Below the pieces are notes generated by a model. That model did not search any database. It saw only the letters and a list, made by a program, of their open reading frames with translations, and was not told where the DNA came from. 64,000 bases of DNA from Porphyrobacter sp. CACIAM 03H1 (GTDB taxonomy: Bacteria; Pseudomonadota; Alphaproteobacteria; Sphingomonadales; Sphingomonadaceae). Both the position numbers and the translations under genes were made by a program. The stretch is taken from NCBI RefSeq assembly GCF_002215495.1, contig NZ_CP021378.1:1107846-1171845 (forward strand), in the 5' to 3' direction. Below are positions 7,384-16,315 of the stretch, piece after piece. Every line of letters starts with the position of its first letter. Positions within the stretch are counted from its first letter, which is position 1.

Positions 7384-8610
7384 CTACTCGACCGCGTTCT
7401 TGTTGGGCGGATCGCCCGGCAGGTCGATGTTCGAGAAGAACACCCGCGACACCGGCTGGCCGCGGCGCTCCATCCTGTCGAGCTTGAGCGCCCGGGCATA
7501 GAGGAGGTCGCAGGCCGCCTGCCCCATTTTCTCGGTGCAGCCGAACTGCCCCGGGTCTGCGGCTGCGGATCCGGGGGCCACGTTGACGAACAGGTAGTTG
7601 GCCGGCAGCGCCCCGCCGTGGAGATCGGAGATGTCGTGTTCACGCAGCGTCGCGACTGTCCGGTCGGTTTGAGCAAGAAGCCTTGCCACCGGTTCTTCGG
7701 CGTATGCCGCGAGATGTGCGCGCACGTCCTTCTCGAAGTCGGGGAAGTAGAACCTCGCGACTTGCGCGTAGAGTTCCGAGACCGCCAGATCGCCGGAGAT
7801 CTTCTGCGTGCCGCGCAGCGAGTTGACGAAATCGGCGGCGGCGATCTCGAGCAGCGGGCCGACATTGCTGCCGGTGAAGGCGTTGGTCTGGAGGTGCGGC
7901 ATCCCGATCTCGCCGCGCCAGAAGCCATAGATCACCTTCGGGTCCTTCCAGTGGCGGAACACGATGTTCTCGCGGATGTCGCGCAGCGAGACCGGGATGC
8001 CGCGCAGGGTGATGAACTTGGCATCGTCCAGCGGCACCCCGTCGATCGTGATTTCCTTGGGTTCGCGCACCGGCCATTCCCGCGCGATCTGCTCCATCAG
8101 CGCGACATTGTGCAGGTTGAGCCAGAAGGCGAGCTGTTCGTTGCGCGGCAGGGCGGCGATGTCGTGGGTTTCGACGACCCGTTCGAGATCCTGGCGATAT
8201 TCGGTGAAGCTCTGGATCACCTCCCGGTCGAAGAAGCGGAACATCACCATCGAGCCTTCGAGCCGGTAGCGCGATTGCGGGCCCTGCTGCCGCCGCGTGC
8301 CGGAGATCGGATCGGGCCGCCGTGCGCCCTGCCGGTCCGAAGGGCCCATCGAGATGACCAGATGCTTGAGTGCGTAGTCCCAGATCCCGTAATCGATGGT
8401 GGTGCGGACCGGGTCGGTGGTGGGGGTGAAGATCGCCAGCCGCTGGTCCGCCTCGGAGGTGCGGGCCTCGGCGGGGGCGATACCGGGCACGAATTGCAGC
8501 TCGCCGCGCGCGCTCTGGCCGTGGGCTGCCGGCGACACGCTCTCCGCAACCGCCGGGGACGCCGCGAGGGCAGAGCCCGCCAGCAGCACGATCATGGACT
8601 TCGGCACCAT
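7384..8610 (-). CDS. Secreted DUF547 protein (copy 1)
   Basis: 408 aa from the ATG at 8610, preceded by GGGAGAG; a longer frame to 8676 lacks a ribosome site. Residues 1-22 are a Sec signal peptide ending AVAES. The middle holds the DUF547 domain, with WLNLHNVALMEQI and the VIYGFWRGEIG block. DUF547 function is not established. It is closely similar along its whole length to the next gene upstream (8753-9883), so the pair arose by tandem duplication. The C-terminal part, which includes two Cys, differs most between copies. Likely periplasmic. Confidence 0.88.
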   Translation of the reverse strand: MVPKSMIVLLAGSALAASPAVAESVSPAAHGQSARGELQFVPGIAPAEARTSEADQRLAIFTPTTDPVRTTIDYGIWDYALKHLVISMGPSDRQGARRPDPISGTRRQQGPQSRYRLEGSMVMFRFFDREVIQSFTEYRQDLERVVETHDIAALPRNEQLAFWLNLHNVALMEQIAREWPVREPKEITIDGVPLDDAKFITLRGIPVSLRDIRENIVFRHWKDPKVIYGFWRGEIGMPHLQTNAFTGSNVGPLLEIAAADFVNSLRGTQKISGDLAVSELYAQVARFYFPDFEKDVRAHLAAYAEEPVARLLAQTDRTVATLREHDISDLHGGALPANYLFVNVAPGSAAADPGQFGCTEKMGQAACDLLYARALKLDRMERRGQPVSRVFFSNIDLPGDPPNKNAVE

Positions 8611-8752
8611 CGAAACTCTCCCACCAGATTCGAACCCGTCCGGGAAAGCACGATATGTCAGACAGATAAACGGCACATGAACGCAGGTTCATGCAGATAC
8701 GTCATGGCCGACGAACGCGGGTGGCGGCTGCGGACCGGCCGGCAGGTGCGGC

Positions 8753-9883
8753 CTATTCGACCTCGGCCGGTTCGCTCTCGTCGCCGGGCAGGGTGATGTT
8801 GCTGAAGGTCACGGTGCCGGTGCGACCCTGACGGATGATCTCCTGGAACTTGGTCTCGCGCTCGCGCAGCAGGGCGGCCACGCTCTGCGGGATGCGGAAG
8901 CTGGTCGAAACCCCGTTCGAGGTGATGTTCTGGTAGGTCGGCTCGCGCACGCCGCCCTCGATGTCGGCGATGTCGTACTCGGCGATCACCGGGTCGGCCC
9001 CGCTCGCCTTCGCCAGCAGCGCGGCGGTGGTCTGGTCGGCATAGCGGGTGAGGTGGGCGCGCACGTCCTTCTCGAAATCGGGGAAGAAGAAGGGCGCGGC
9101 CTCGCGGTAGAGTTCCGCGACCTGCAGGCGCCCGCCCTGATCCTGAGAACCGCGCAGCGAGTTCACGAAATCGCCCGCACCGCGCTGCAGGAGGCGCGCG
9201 ACATTGTCGGCGTTGAAGGCTTCCTTCTGGAGCGAGGGCCCGCCGATCTCGCCGCGCCAGAAGCCGTAGATCACCACCGGGTCCTTCCAGTGGCGGTAGA
9301 CGATCTTCTCGCGGATATCGCGCGGGGACAGCTTGATGCCTTCCACGGTGATGAAGCGCGCCTCGTCGAGCGGCACGCCGTCCACCTTGATGTCGCGCGG
9401 CTGGCGCACCGGCCAGGCATTGGCGATCTGTTCGACCATCGCGACATTGTGGAGGTTGATCCAGTAGGCGAGCTGCTCGTTGCGGCTCAGCGACTGGATG
9501 TCGACGATGTTCGCGGTGTTCTCGAGGTCCTTGCGGTATTCGGTGAAGCTCGCGATGACGTCGGCATCGAGGAAGCTGAACATCACCCGCGTGCCTTCGA
9601 GCCGGTAGCGCGAGACGTGACCGTACTGGCGGCGGGTGCCGAAGGAGGGATCGGGGCGGGGGGCGCCTTCACGCAGGGAAGGGCCCATCGAGATGACGAT
9701 GTTCTTCATCGCCTCGTCCCAGATCGAATAGTCGATCCTGTCGTTGCCCGGGGTGTCCGACGGCGCGAAGGTCGCAAGCTCCGCCTCGCCCCGGGGGGAC
9801 TGCGCAGCGGCGGGCGCACCGCCGGCGAGCGCGGTGCCGGACAGCAGGGCGGCAAGGGCGAGAAGGCGGGGGAGATGCGGCAT
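8753..9883 (-). CDS. Secreted DUF547 protein (copy 2)
   Basis: 376 aa from the ATG at 9883, where a clear signal peptide begins (MPHLPRLLALAALLSG... to AAAQ). The frame upstream of that ATG is not signal-like. Shares with copy 1 the segments YSIWDEAMKNIVISMGPS, WINLHNVAMVEQI and the VIYGFWRGEIG block of DUF547. The C-terminal ~100 residues are less alike. Function unknown; periplasmic or envelope-associated by signal peptide. 142 bases separate the two copies. Confidence 0.88.
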   Translation of the reverse strand: MPHLPRLLALAALLSGTALAGGAPAAAQSPRGEAELATFAPSDTPGNDRIDYSIWDEAMKNIVISMGPSLREGAPRPDPSFGTRRQYGHVSRYRLEGTRVMFSFLDADVIASFTEYRKDLENTANIVDIQSLSRNEQLAYWINLHNVAMVEQIANAWPVRQPRDIKVDGVPLDEARFITVEGIKLSPRDIREKIVYRHWKDPVVIYGFWRGEIGGPSLQKEAFNADNVARLLQRGAGDFVNSLRGSQDQGGRLQVAELYREAAPFFFPDFEKDVRAHLTRYADQTTAALLAKASGADPVIAEYDIADIEGGVREPTYQNITSNGVSTSFRIPQSVAALLRERETKFQEIIRQGRTGTVTFSNITLPGDESEPAEVE

Positions 9884-10070
9884 GGGCGGGTGCTTCCCGT
9901 GAAACGAAAGGGGGCTGTAACGGTGTCGAGGCGAGCCGGAAGGGGCCGGATCATCCCTACGCCTTCCTGTTTTCAATAGCATGAACCGCCCGAACGGTGT
10001 CGTCGGCAGTCGGTTTCCGTCGGCGCTTTGTCGAGCCTCCCACACCGCTCGTCGGCAGGACAAAACAGAA

Positions 10071-10095
10071 GGGGCGAACCGCGACGGTCCGCCCC
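10071..10095 (-). terminator. Intrinsic terminator after infC
   Basis: GGGGCG-A-ACC / GGT-C-CGCCCC forms a GC-rich stem with a short loop. On the minus strand it is followed by TTCTGTTTTG. It begins 26 bases past the infC stop and so most likely ends the infC transcript. The plus strand also has a short T run (CCCCTTTCG), so it may work both ways. Confidence 0.75.
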
Positions 10096-10121
10096 TTTCG
10101 TGTCTGCGGCAGGCGTGCGCC

Positions 10122-10664
10122 TTACTTGGGCGCGAGCACCATCAGCATCTGGCGACCTTCGAGGCGCGGGAAGGCCTCGACCTTGGCATATTCGGCGACA
10201 TCGTCCTGCACCTTCTTCAGCAGGTCCATGCCGAGGTGCTGGTGCGCCATTTCGCGCCCGCGGAAGCGCAGGGTGATCTTCACCTTGTCGCCATGCTCGA
10301 TGAACTTGTGGACGTTGCGCATCTTCACGTCGTAATCGTGCGTGTCGATGTTCGGACGCATCTTCACTTCCTTGATGTCCTGCGTCTTCTGGGTCTTGCG
10401 CGCGAGGTTCGCCTTCTTCTGCGCCTCGTAGCGATACTTGCCGACATCGAGGAACTTGCACACCGGCGGGTCCGCGTTGGGGGACACTTCGACGAGGTTC
10501 AGGCCTTTCTCGTTGGCCTGCTCGATCGCTTCGCGGGTGTACATGACGCCGAGGTTCTCGCCTTCGTCGTCGATGACGCGGACCTTCGGGACGTTGATCA
10601 TGTTATCAAAGCGCGGGCCGCTTTTTACGGGCGGGGCCAGCGAGCGCCGGGGTGGACGTGATAT
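10122..10664 (-). CDS. infC: Translation initiation factor IF-3, AUA start
   Basis: 180 aa when opened at ATA (10664-10662), the same length as E. coli IF-3. The N-terminal domain ([17 protein letters not shown]), the Lys-rich linker (~75-90) and the C-terminal domain ending [11 protein letters not shown] are all present. IF-3 binds the 30S subunit and rejects non-AUG initiation. AGGAG (10677-10673) lies 8 bases before ATA and no ATG or GTG sits there; the first ATG, codon 22 at 10601, has no ribosome site and would cut conserved residues. A rare start codon on infC is a known autoregulation device, because high IF-3 blocks its own start. No rpmI/rplT lie downstream here. Confidence 0.93.
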   Translation of the reverse strand: MSRPPRRSLAPPVKSGPRFDNMINVPKVRVIDDEGENLGVMYTREAIEQANEKGLNLVEVSPNADPPVCKFLDVGKYRYEAQKKANLARKTQKTQDIKEVKMRPNIDTHDYDVKMRNVHKFIEHGDKVKITLRFRGREMAHQHLGMDLLKKVQDDVAEYAKVEAFPRLEGRQMLMVLAPK

Positions 10665-10805
10665 GGGGTGTTCTCCTGTTGTGGCTCTTTGCTGCGCGCT
10701 CCTTAGTCGGAAACGCGGGCGAGCGCTAGGTGGAGTCTTGCGACCGGGCCGCACGGAGACCCGGCAGCTTCCGCCAGTCTTGCCCACGGTGGGGCAACGC
10801 CATAA

Positions 10806-10828
10806 ATTTGCAAAGGAAAAATGCAAAT
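10806..10828. promoter_or_regulatory. ATTTGCA inverted repeat, possible operator
   Basis: ATTTGCA (10806-10812) and TGCAAAT (10822-10828) are perfect 7-bp arms in an AT-rich patch between divergent infC and the winged-helix regulator gene. It could be an operator, possibly for the adjacent regulator itself. No direct evidence. Confidence 0.3.
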
Positions 10829-10933
10829 CCTGTGGAACTTACGGCGATTTACTGTTTTGAACGGAAGCAGCAAAAGAGAGGGATCGCTGGAGCTGACGCA
10901 GGCTGGTGGTGGCCTGCAGCAGGAGACAGGACG

Positions 10934-11665
10934 ATGTCTTTTTCAGGTGCGCACCCCCCGAACCGGAAGGGCCAGGCGCAACCGGGCGATTCCCAAGAAG
11001 CCGGCAACGGGGCCGAATGGTCCCCGATCGTCCCGCCCGTGGCGAACCGCCCGGGGCTCGGGGCCAATGACGGGCCGGCGGACGATTTCATCGCCACAGT
11101 CGAAGGCTGGCCTGCCGAGGCGGGCAGCCTGCTCCGGGCCGACGATCGCTCGGACCAGGCCGAGCAGCAGCGCGCGCTCGATCAGATCGCCGGCAGCTTC
11201 TCTGCCGGGCAGATGCGCAGTCTGGGCGCAAGCCTGCTCAAGCTGGCCGATGCACTTGACGATGCCTGGCACCCGGCCGGGGTGCGTTCCGAATACCACT
11301 GGATGACGAGAGCCGGACATATCGAGCGCCGGTCGCTCCAGCTGGCGCAGGTGGCGGGCAGGCTGCGTGCGGCGGCGCGACGGCGACGGCGGCACCTGTC
11401 GGGCGAATGGTTCGGCGAGCCGGCTTGGGAGATGCTGCTGGAACTGTTCATCCAGTTTTCCGGCGGGGCCCGGGTCTCGACCAAGAGCCTTGTGATCGCC
11501 TCTGGCGCAGCCGACACCACCGCCCTGCGCATCATGGACCGGCTCGAGGAAGCCGAACTGATCCAGCGTTCGCCATCGCAGACGGACAAGCGGGTGACGC
11601 TCGTGGGCCTGACGCGCAGGGGCGTGGTCGCTGTGGGATCGGTGCTGATGGAGGCCGACGCCTGA
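10934..11665 (+). CDS. MarR-like winged-helix transcriptional regulator
   Basis: 243 aa from the ATG at 10934, which follows CAGGAGACAGG. Residues ~1-55 are low-complexity and Pro/Gly-rich. The C-terminal ~95 residues form a winged helix: STKSLVIASGAADTTALR is the recognition-helix region, then a wing (SQTDKRVTLVGLT). This architecture is frequent in Sphingomonadales as a MarR-related regulator. Target genes are unknown. It ends 4 bases from the convergent pdeM stop. Confidence 0.82.
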   Translation: MSFSGAHPPNRKGQAQPGDSQEAGNGAEWSPIVPPVANRPGLGANDGPADDFIATVEGWPAEAGSLLRADDRSDQAEQQRALDQIAGSFSAGQMRSLGASLLKLADALDDAWHPAGVRSEYHWMTRAGHIERRSLQLAQVAGRLRAAARRRRRHLSGEWFGEPAWEMLLELFIQFSGGARVSTKSLVIASGAADTTALRIMDRLEEAELIQRSPSQTDKRVTLVGLTRRGVVAVGSVLMEADA

Positions 11666-11669
11666 AGCG

Positions 11670-12377
11670 TCAGGCCGCCGCCTGCCACAGCGGGAAGCGG
11701 GCGATACGGCCCTTGGCGGGCATCAGCGCCTCGATCGCGCGGGCAGGCTGGAGTGCGCCGACGATCTCGGGGTGGCCCGCGTCGAGCCCTCCGGTGAGCG
11801 TCCCGAAGGCGGGGAGGATCATCCGCTCGGCCCCGCTGTGGCTCCGCCCCATCACGGCACAGGGGCGGGCGATGTGGCGGTTCCGCACGTTCACGCGCAG
11901 CTTGGGGTGGTAGTGGCCCGAAAGCTCGGGCGCGGTCTCTCCGGCGCGCGCCTCGTGGCGCAGGATCACCCCGCCCAGCTCAAGCTCGGGCAGGATGGTG
12001 CCCCCGAAGCCCTTCGGCAGCGCCTCGTCGTGGTTGCCCGTGATCCACACCCAGTCTAGCGCCCGGGTCAGCGCCTCGAGCATCCCGGTGCAATGGGCAT
12101 CCAGCCTCAGCGCGCCGGCATCATCGTGGAAATTGTCGCCCAGCGTGATCACCCGCCGTGCGCCTGTCTGCCTCACTGCGTCCGCCAGCCGTTCGAGCGT
12201 GTCGCGGCTGTCGTAGGGCGGGAGCATCTGGCCCCTTGCGGCAAACCAGCTCGCCTTTTCGAGATGCAGGTCGGCGACCAGCAGCGCGCGTTCGGCCGGC
12301 CAGTAGAGCGCGCGCCCTTCCCCGAGCGCAAGCTCGTGTCCGGCGAAGGGGAAAGGGGCGAACATAGCGCGAACCAT
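11670..12377 (-). CDS. pdeM: Ligase-associated metallophosphoesterase PdeM
   Basis: 235 aa calcineurin-like phosphoesterase. Metal-binding motifs are in order: D36-L-H38, G80-D81-N82, G114-N-H-D117, then the late SGHYHPK. The family (ligase-associated DNA damage response endonuclease PdeM) normally sits with an Lhr-type helicase, an ATP-dependent DNA ligase and an exonuclease; none of those is in this window, so the gene is detached from its usual operon here. Start may be 12377 (MVRAM) or 12365 (MFAPF). Divergent from hemF by 114 bases. Confidence 0.85.
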   Translation of the reverse strand: MVRAMFAPFPFAGHELALGEGRALYWPAERALLVADLHLEKASWFAARGQMLPPYDSRDTLERLADAVRQTGARRVITLGDNFHDDAGALRLDAHCTGMLEALTRALDWVWITGNHDEALPKGFGGTILPELELGGVILRHEARAGETAPELSGHYHPKLRVNVRNRHIARPCAVMGRSHSGAERMILPAFGTLTGGLDAGHPEIVGALQPARAIEALMPAKGRIARFPLWQAAA

Positions 12378-12491
12378 GCGCCCCCACTGCCGCCAAATCC
12401 GCCGCTTGGCAACACCCCTGCGGCGGGCAAAGTCAGGCTTGTGCCGCGCGCGCCTTCGCCTATGGTGCGCGGGAATGACGGACGGGGATGT

Positions 12492-13349
12492 ATGACGGAC
12501 TGGACACAACACACGGCCCGCGCGCGCGCGTGGTTTGAATCCCTGCGCGATTCCATCTGCGCCGAATTCGAGGCGATCGAGCGCGAGGCGGGCTCCGACG
12601 CGGCCTTCCGGTACACCCCCTGGAACCGGCACGAGGAAGGCAATCCCGATCCCGGCGGCGGGGTGCAGGGCCTGATGAAGGGCAAGGTGTTCGAGAAGGT
12701 CGGCGTCAACGTCTCGACCGTGCGCGGCAGCTTCGCCAAGGAGTTCGCGGGCTCGATCAACGGGGCGAGCGCGGAGAACCCCGGCTTCGTCGCCACCGGC
12801 ATCAGCCTCGTCGCGCACATGGCCAACCCGCACGTGCCTGCCGTGCACATGAACACCCGCTTCCTCACCACCACCAAGGCATGGTTCGGCGGCGGCGCGG
12901 ACCTCAACCCGCCGATCCCCTACGAGGAGGACACGGCGGAATTCCACGCCGCGATGCAGGCCGCCTGCGATCCGCACAACGAGACCTATTACGAACGCTA
13001 CAGGAAGTGGGCGGAGGAATATTTCTACATCCCCCACCGCCAGGTGCATCGCGGAGTTGGGGGGATCTTCTACGACCACCTCGAATGCGCCGACGATGCC
13101 GCCTTCGATCGCAACTTCGCCTTCACGCAGGATGTCGGCACGGCGTTCCTGAGCATCTTCCCCGCGCTGGTGAGAAAGCGCATGGGCAGCGCCTTCACCC
13201 CCGAGGACGAGGCGCGCCAGCTCGAATACCGGGGCCGCTATGCCGAGTTCAACCTGGTCTACGACCGCGGCACGATCTTCGGCCTCAAGACCGGCGGCAA
13301 CATCGACGCGATCCTGATGAGCCTGCCGCCAAGGGCGACGTGGAGCTGA
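12492..13349 (+). CDS. hemF: Oxygen-dependent coproporphyrinogen III oxidase
   Basis: 285 aa, the size expected for HemF. Converts coproporphyrinogen III to protoporphyrinogen IX using O2, in the cytoplasm, in heme biosynthesis. Family blocks are visible: HMNTRF, FGGGADLNPPIPYEED, and the C-terminal YDRGTIFGLKTGG followed by AILMSLPP. The presence of the aerobic enzyme fits an oxygen-respiring cell with several heme-copper oxidases. Start at ATG 12492 after GGGGATGT; an in-frame upstream extension is antisense to pdeM and was dropped. Confidence 0.97.
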   Translation: MTDWTQHTARARAWFESLRDSICAEFEAIEREAGSDAAFRYTPWNRHEEGNPDPGGGVQGLMKGKVFEKVGVNVSTVRGSFAKEFAGSINGASAENPGFVATGISLVAHMANPHVPAVHMNTRFLTTTKAWFGGGADLNPPIPYEEDTAEFHAAMQAACDPHNETYYERYRKWAEEYFYIPHRQVHRGVGGIFYDHLECADDAAFDRNFAFTQDVGTAFLSIFPALVRKRMGSAFTPEDEARQLEYRGRYAEFNLVYDRGTIFGLKTGGNIDAILMSLPPRATWS

Positions 13350-13413
13350 CCGGGGAGCCTGCGGCTTTCTTCGCACTTGCGGCAAAGCGCGCCCGCGCAC
13401 ATATTCGTCCGTG

Positions 13414-15504
13414 ATGCTCCGCCAGTACGAACTCGTCGAGAAGGTCCTCGATTACGATCCCTCCGCCGACGAGGCGATGCTCAACCGTGCCTATGTCTAC
13501 ACCGTGCAGAAGCACGGCTCGCAGAAGCGCGCGAGCGGCGATCCCTATTTCTCCCACCCCGTCGAGGTCGCGGGGCTGATGACCGACCTGAAGCTCGATC
13601 AGGCCACCATCATCACCGCGCTGCTCCACGACACGGTCGAGGACACGCTCGCCACCATCGACGACATCGAGGCCCATTTCGGGGCGGAAGTGGCGCGGCT
13701 GGTCGACGGCGTGACCAAGCTCTCCAAGATCGAGGCCATGCCCGAGAACGAGCGCGCGGCGGAGAACCTGCGCAAGTTCCTGCTGGCGATGTCGGAAGAC
13801 ATCCGCGTGCTGCTGGTCAAGCTCGCCGACCGCCTGCACAACATGCGCACGCTGCACTTCATCAAGAACCCCGAGAAGCGCAAGCGCATCGCCCGCGAGA
13901 CGATGGACATCTACGCCCCCCTCGCCGAGCGGGTGGGGATGTACGAATACATGCACGAGATGCAGGCACTGGCCTTCCGCGAGCTGGAGCCGGAAGCCTA
14001 TGCCACGATCACGAACCGCCTCGAGCAGCTGCGTTCGCAGGACGGCGGGCAGGTCGATGCCATCGCGCTGAAGATCAAGCAGCGCCTCGCCGAAGCCGGC
14101 CTCAAGGTCGAGGTCTACGGGCGCGAGAAGCATCCCTATTCGATCTGGCACAAGATGGCCGAACGCCATGTCAGCTTCGAACAGGTGACCGACATCATGG
14201 CCTTCCGCGTCCTCACCGAGACCGAGGAGGACTGCTACCGTGCTCTGGGCGTGCTCCACACCACCTGGCAGTTCCTGCCCGGCAAGTTCAAGGACTACAT
14301 CTCGACGCCGAAGTCGAACGGCTACCGGTCCTTGCACACCTCGCTGATGTACGAGAACTCGATGCGCGTGGAGGTGCAGGTGCGCACCCGCGAGATGCAC
14401 CGCACCAACGAATTCGGCCTCGCCGCGCATTGGGCCTACAAGCAGGGCGACAAGCCCGACGGCGCGGTGGGCTGGCTTCGCGATCTGATCGAGATCGTCG
14501 ATGCCAGCCACGATGCCGAAGAGCTGCTCGAACACACCCGCATGGCGATCTACCAGGATCGCATCTTCGCCTTCACCCCCAAGGGCGCGCTGTTCCAGCT
14601 GCCCAAGGGCGCGACCGCGGTGGATTTCGCCTTCGCGGTCCACACCAATCTCGGCCTCCAGACGGCAGGCGTGAAGATCAACGGGCGCCACATGCCGCTG
14701 CGCACGCCCCTCAACAACGGCGACGTGGTCGAGATCATCAAGAACCCCCATGCCTCGCCGCAGCTGGCGTGGCTCTCCTTCGTCGTGACCGGCAAGGCCC
14801 GCGCCGCGATCCGCCGCGCGGTGCGGATGAAGGAGCGCGCCGAGGTCGCCGCGATCGGCTCCAAGCTGTTCGACGAGATCGCCGCGCGCGTGCCCGCCCG
14901 CATCGGCAAGAAGGCGATCCGCGCCGCCGTCGAACGGCTCGGCATGGATGAGCCCGACGACCTGATGTACGCCATCGGCGCCGCCAAGATCGCCGACCGC
15001 GACGTGATGGAGGCGCTGGTCCCTGGCTGCACCGCGGGGATCGAGGAGGACGAACACTGGGAACGGCGCGAACGCGCGATCTCGATCCGGGGCCTCACGC
15101 CGGGCGTCGCCTTCGACCTCGCGCCCTGCTGCCACCCCGTCCCCGGCGACCGCATCGTCGGCATCCGCCGCAAGGGCGAGACGGTGCTGGTCCACGCGAT
15201 CGACTGCATGGAGCTGGCGAACGGGATCGACAGCGACTGGATCGACCTTGCCTGGGGCAACCGCTCGGTCGGGGCGGCGGGTCAGCTGTCGGTGACGATC
15301 TACGACCGGCTGGGGACGCTCGCCGAGATGGCGGGCATCTTCGCGCAGAACAAGGCCAACATCATCACCCTGATGCAGGCCCAGATCGACCATCCTTTCG
15401 TCACCTACGATGTCGAGGTCGAGGTCGAGGATGCCGCGCACCTCAACCGCATCATCTCGGCCCTGCGCGCGAGCGACGCCGTGGCGCAGGCGGAGCGGCA
15501 GTAG
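13414..15504 (+). CDS. rsh: Bifunctional (p)ppGpp synthetase/hydrolase (RelA/SpoT homologue)
   Basis: 696 aa. Domain order is HD hydrolase (~20-200, with the intact H73-D74 and ED of LLHDTVED), ppGpp synthetase (~240-350, with KHPYSIWHKM and STPKSNGYRSLHT), TGS (~390-450, IFAFTPKGALFQLPKG), a Cys/His-rich region (APCCHPVPGD, ~570) and a C-terminal ACT domain. It is the single long Rsh of alphaproteobacteria, setting the stringent response and feeding the general stress response. ATG at 13414 directly follows an in-frame GTG at 13411. The VOC gene follows after one base. Confidence 0.96.
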   Translation: MLRQYELVEKVLDYDPSADEAMLNRAYVYTVQKHGSQKRASGDPYFSHPVEVAGLMTDLKLDQATIITALLHDTVEDTLATIDDIEAHFGAEVARLVDGVTKLSKIEAMPENERAAENLRKFLLAMSEDIRVLLVKLADRLHNMRTLHFIKNPEKRKRIARETMDIYAPLAERVGMYEYMHEMQALAFRELEPEAYATITNRLEQLRSQDGGQVDAIALKIKQRLAEAGLKVEVYGREKHPYSIWHKMAERHVSFEQVTDIMAFRVLTETEEDCYRALGVLHTTWQFLPGKFKDYISTPKSNGYRSLHTSLMYENSMRVEVQVRTREMHRTNEFGLAAHWAYKQGDKPDGAVGWLRDLIEIVDASHDAEELLEHTRMAIYQDRIFAFTPKGALFQLPKGATAVDFAFAVHTNLGLQTAGVKINGRHMPLRTPLNNGDVVEIIKNPHASPQLAWLSFVVTGKARAAIRRAVRMKERAEVAAIGSKLFDEIAARVPARIGKKAIRAAVERLGMDEPDDLMYAIGAAKIADRDVMEALVPGCTAGIEEDEHWERRERAISIRGLTPGVAFDLAPCCHPVPGDRIVGIRRKGETVLVHAIDCMELANGIDSDWIDLAWGNRSVGAAGQLSVTIYDRLGTLAEMAGIFAQNKANIITLMQAQIDHPFVTYDVEVEVEDAAHLNRIISALRASDAVAQAERQ

Positions 15505-15505
15505 C

Positions 15506-15865
15506 TTGGGCGTTATCGGGCTCGATCACGTGCAGCTTGCCATTCCGGCAGGCGGCGAGGACCGGGCACGGGCCTTCTTCGCCGGGCTGCTCGGGATGGT
15601 GGAGGTGCCCAAGCCTGCCAATCTCTCGCCCGCCGGCTGCTGGTTCACCGGCGGCGGCGCGGCGCTGCATATCGGCATCGATCCCGATTTCCGCCCCGCG
15701 ACCAAGGCGCACCCCGCCTTTCTGGTCGACAATCTTGCGGACCTGCGGGCGCGGCTCGCCGGAGCGGGCTGCCCGATCCGCGAGGACAAGCCGGTGGAGG
15801 GCTATGCCCGTTTCTTCACCGAAGACCCCTTCGGCAACCGCATCGAACTGATGCAGCGGGTGTAG
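15506..15865 (+). CDS. VOC-fold (glyoxalase/dioxygenase superfamily) protein
   Basis: 119 aa from TTG at 15506, one base after the rsh stop and downstream of CGGAG inside the rsh end, so probably translationally coupled. A single VOC module pair: GLDHVQLAIPAGGE at the start and EDPFGNRIELMQ at the end are the typical first and last metal-ligand strands (His of DHVQ, Glu of IELM). Substrate unknown; superfamily members include glyoxalases, resistance proteins and ring-cleaving dioxygenases. Confidence 0.85.
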   Translation: MGVIGLDHVQLAIPAGGEDRARAFFAGLLGMVEVPKPANLSPAGCWFTGGGAALHIGIDPDFRPATKAHPAFLVDNLADLRARLAGAGCPIREDKPVEGYARFFTEDPFGNRIELMQRV

Positions 15866-15874
15866 CGCCATCGC

Positions 15875-15973
15875 GTCATTGCGAGCGAAGCGAAGCAATC
15901 CATGGATCGGCATCGCACCCGGCGCGGCGGTCCGTTGATGGATTGCCGCGTCGCCTTCGGCTCCTCGCAATGA
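15875..15973. repeat. CATTGCGAG palindromic repeat
   Basis: GTCATTGCGAGCGAAGCGAA at the left and CTCGCAATGAC at the right bracket ATCCATGG/GATGGATTGC inverted segments, giving a long imperfect hairpin. Elements with this TCATTGCGAG...CTCGCAATGAC frame are common in alphaproteobacterial intergenic DNA (general knowledge). It lies just after the VOC gene and may stabilise or end its transcript. Confidence 0.8.
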
Positions 15974-16091
15974 CGATCAGTCGAGGCGCGGACCATACCG
16001 ACCCAGCACCGATGCGCCACCGTCCCCCCGGCAGCCCCTTGGCCAGCCGTACCGGTGGGTCGATGGTGCGGATGTTCGTGCTGCCCGTCAC

Positions 16092-16288
16092 CCGTTTCCT
16101 ACTGCGCCTCGGTGCGATAGGGCGGCGGACGGCTTTTTCGCATCGTCCTGTCACTGCTTCGGGCCGCAGGCGGGCCAAAAAACGCTCCGCACAGTGTCAA
16201 CTTCGGTTTTTCGGCACAAGTGCATGAGATGCCGAAGAAAATCCTGTGGGATTGCGAAGTTTACAATGTCAACTTTGTAAACTTCGCA
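16092..16288 (+). repeat. ~195-bp dispersed repeat, copy A
   Basis: Homologous over its whole length, in reverse orientation, to 29998-30193. Shared blocks in order are TTTCCTACTGC, a GGGCGG...GACGG...TTTCGCATCGTCC stretch, CACAGYGTCAACTTCGGTTTT, CTGTRGGA, and a terminal palindrome. In this copy the palindrome is TGCGAAGTTTACAA (16253-16266) and TTGTAAACTTCGCA (16275-16288), with TGTCAAC between. The element lies between the convergent VOC and cyclophilin genes. No coding frame is conserved between the copies. With the CATTGCGAG element and a short unremarkable spacer it fills the 450-base gap 15866-16315. Confidence 0.8.
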
Positions 16289-16315
16289 AGAATGCTGCGC
16301 GGCTGCCCCGCCGCC

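Noticed and set aside
10829..10860. General-stress sigma factor (EcfG) promoter GGAAC...GTT before the winged-helix gene
   Set aside because: GGAAC is present but the spacing to a CGTT-like box is wrong (14 bases to TGTT), so it is not reported as a promoter.
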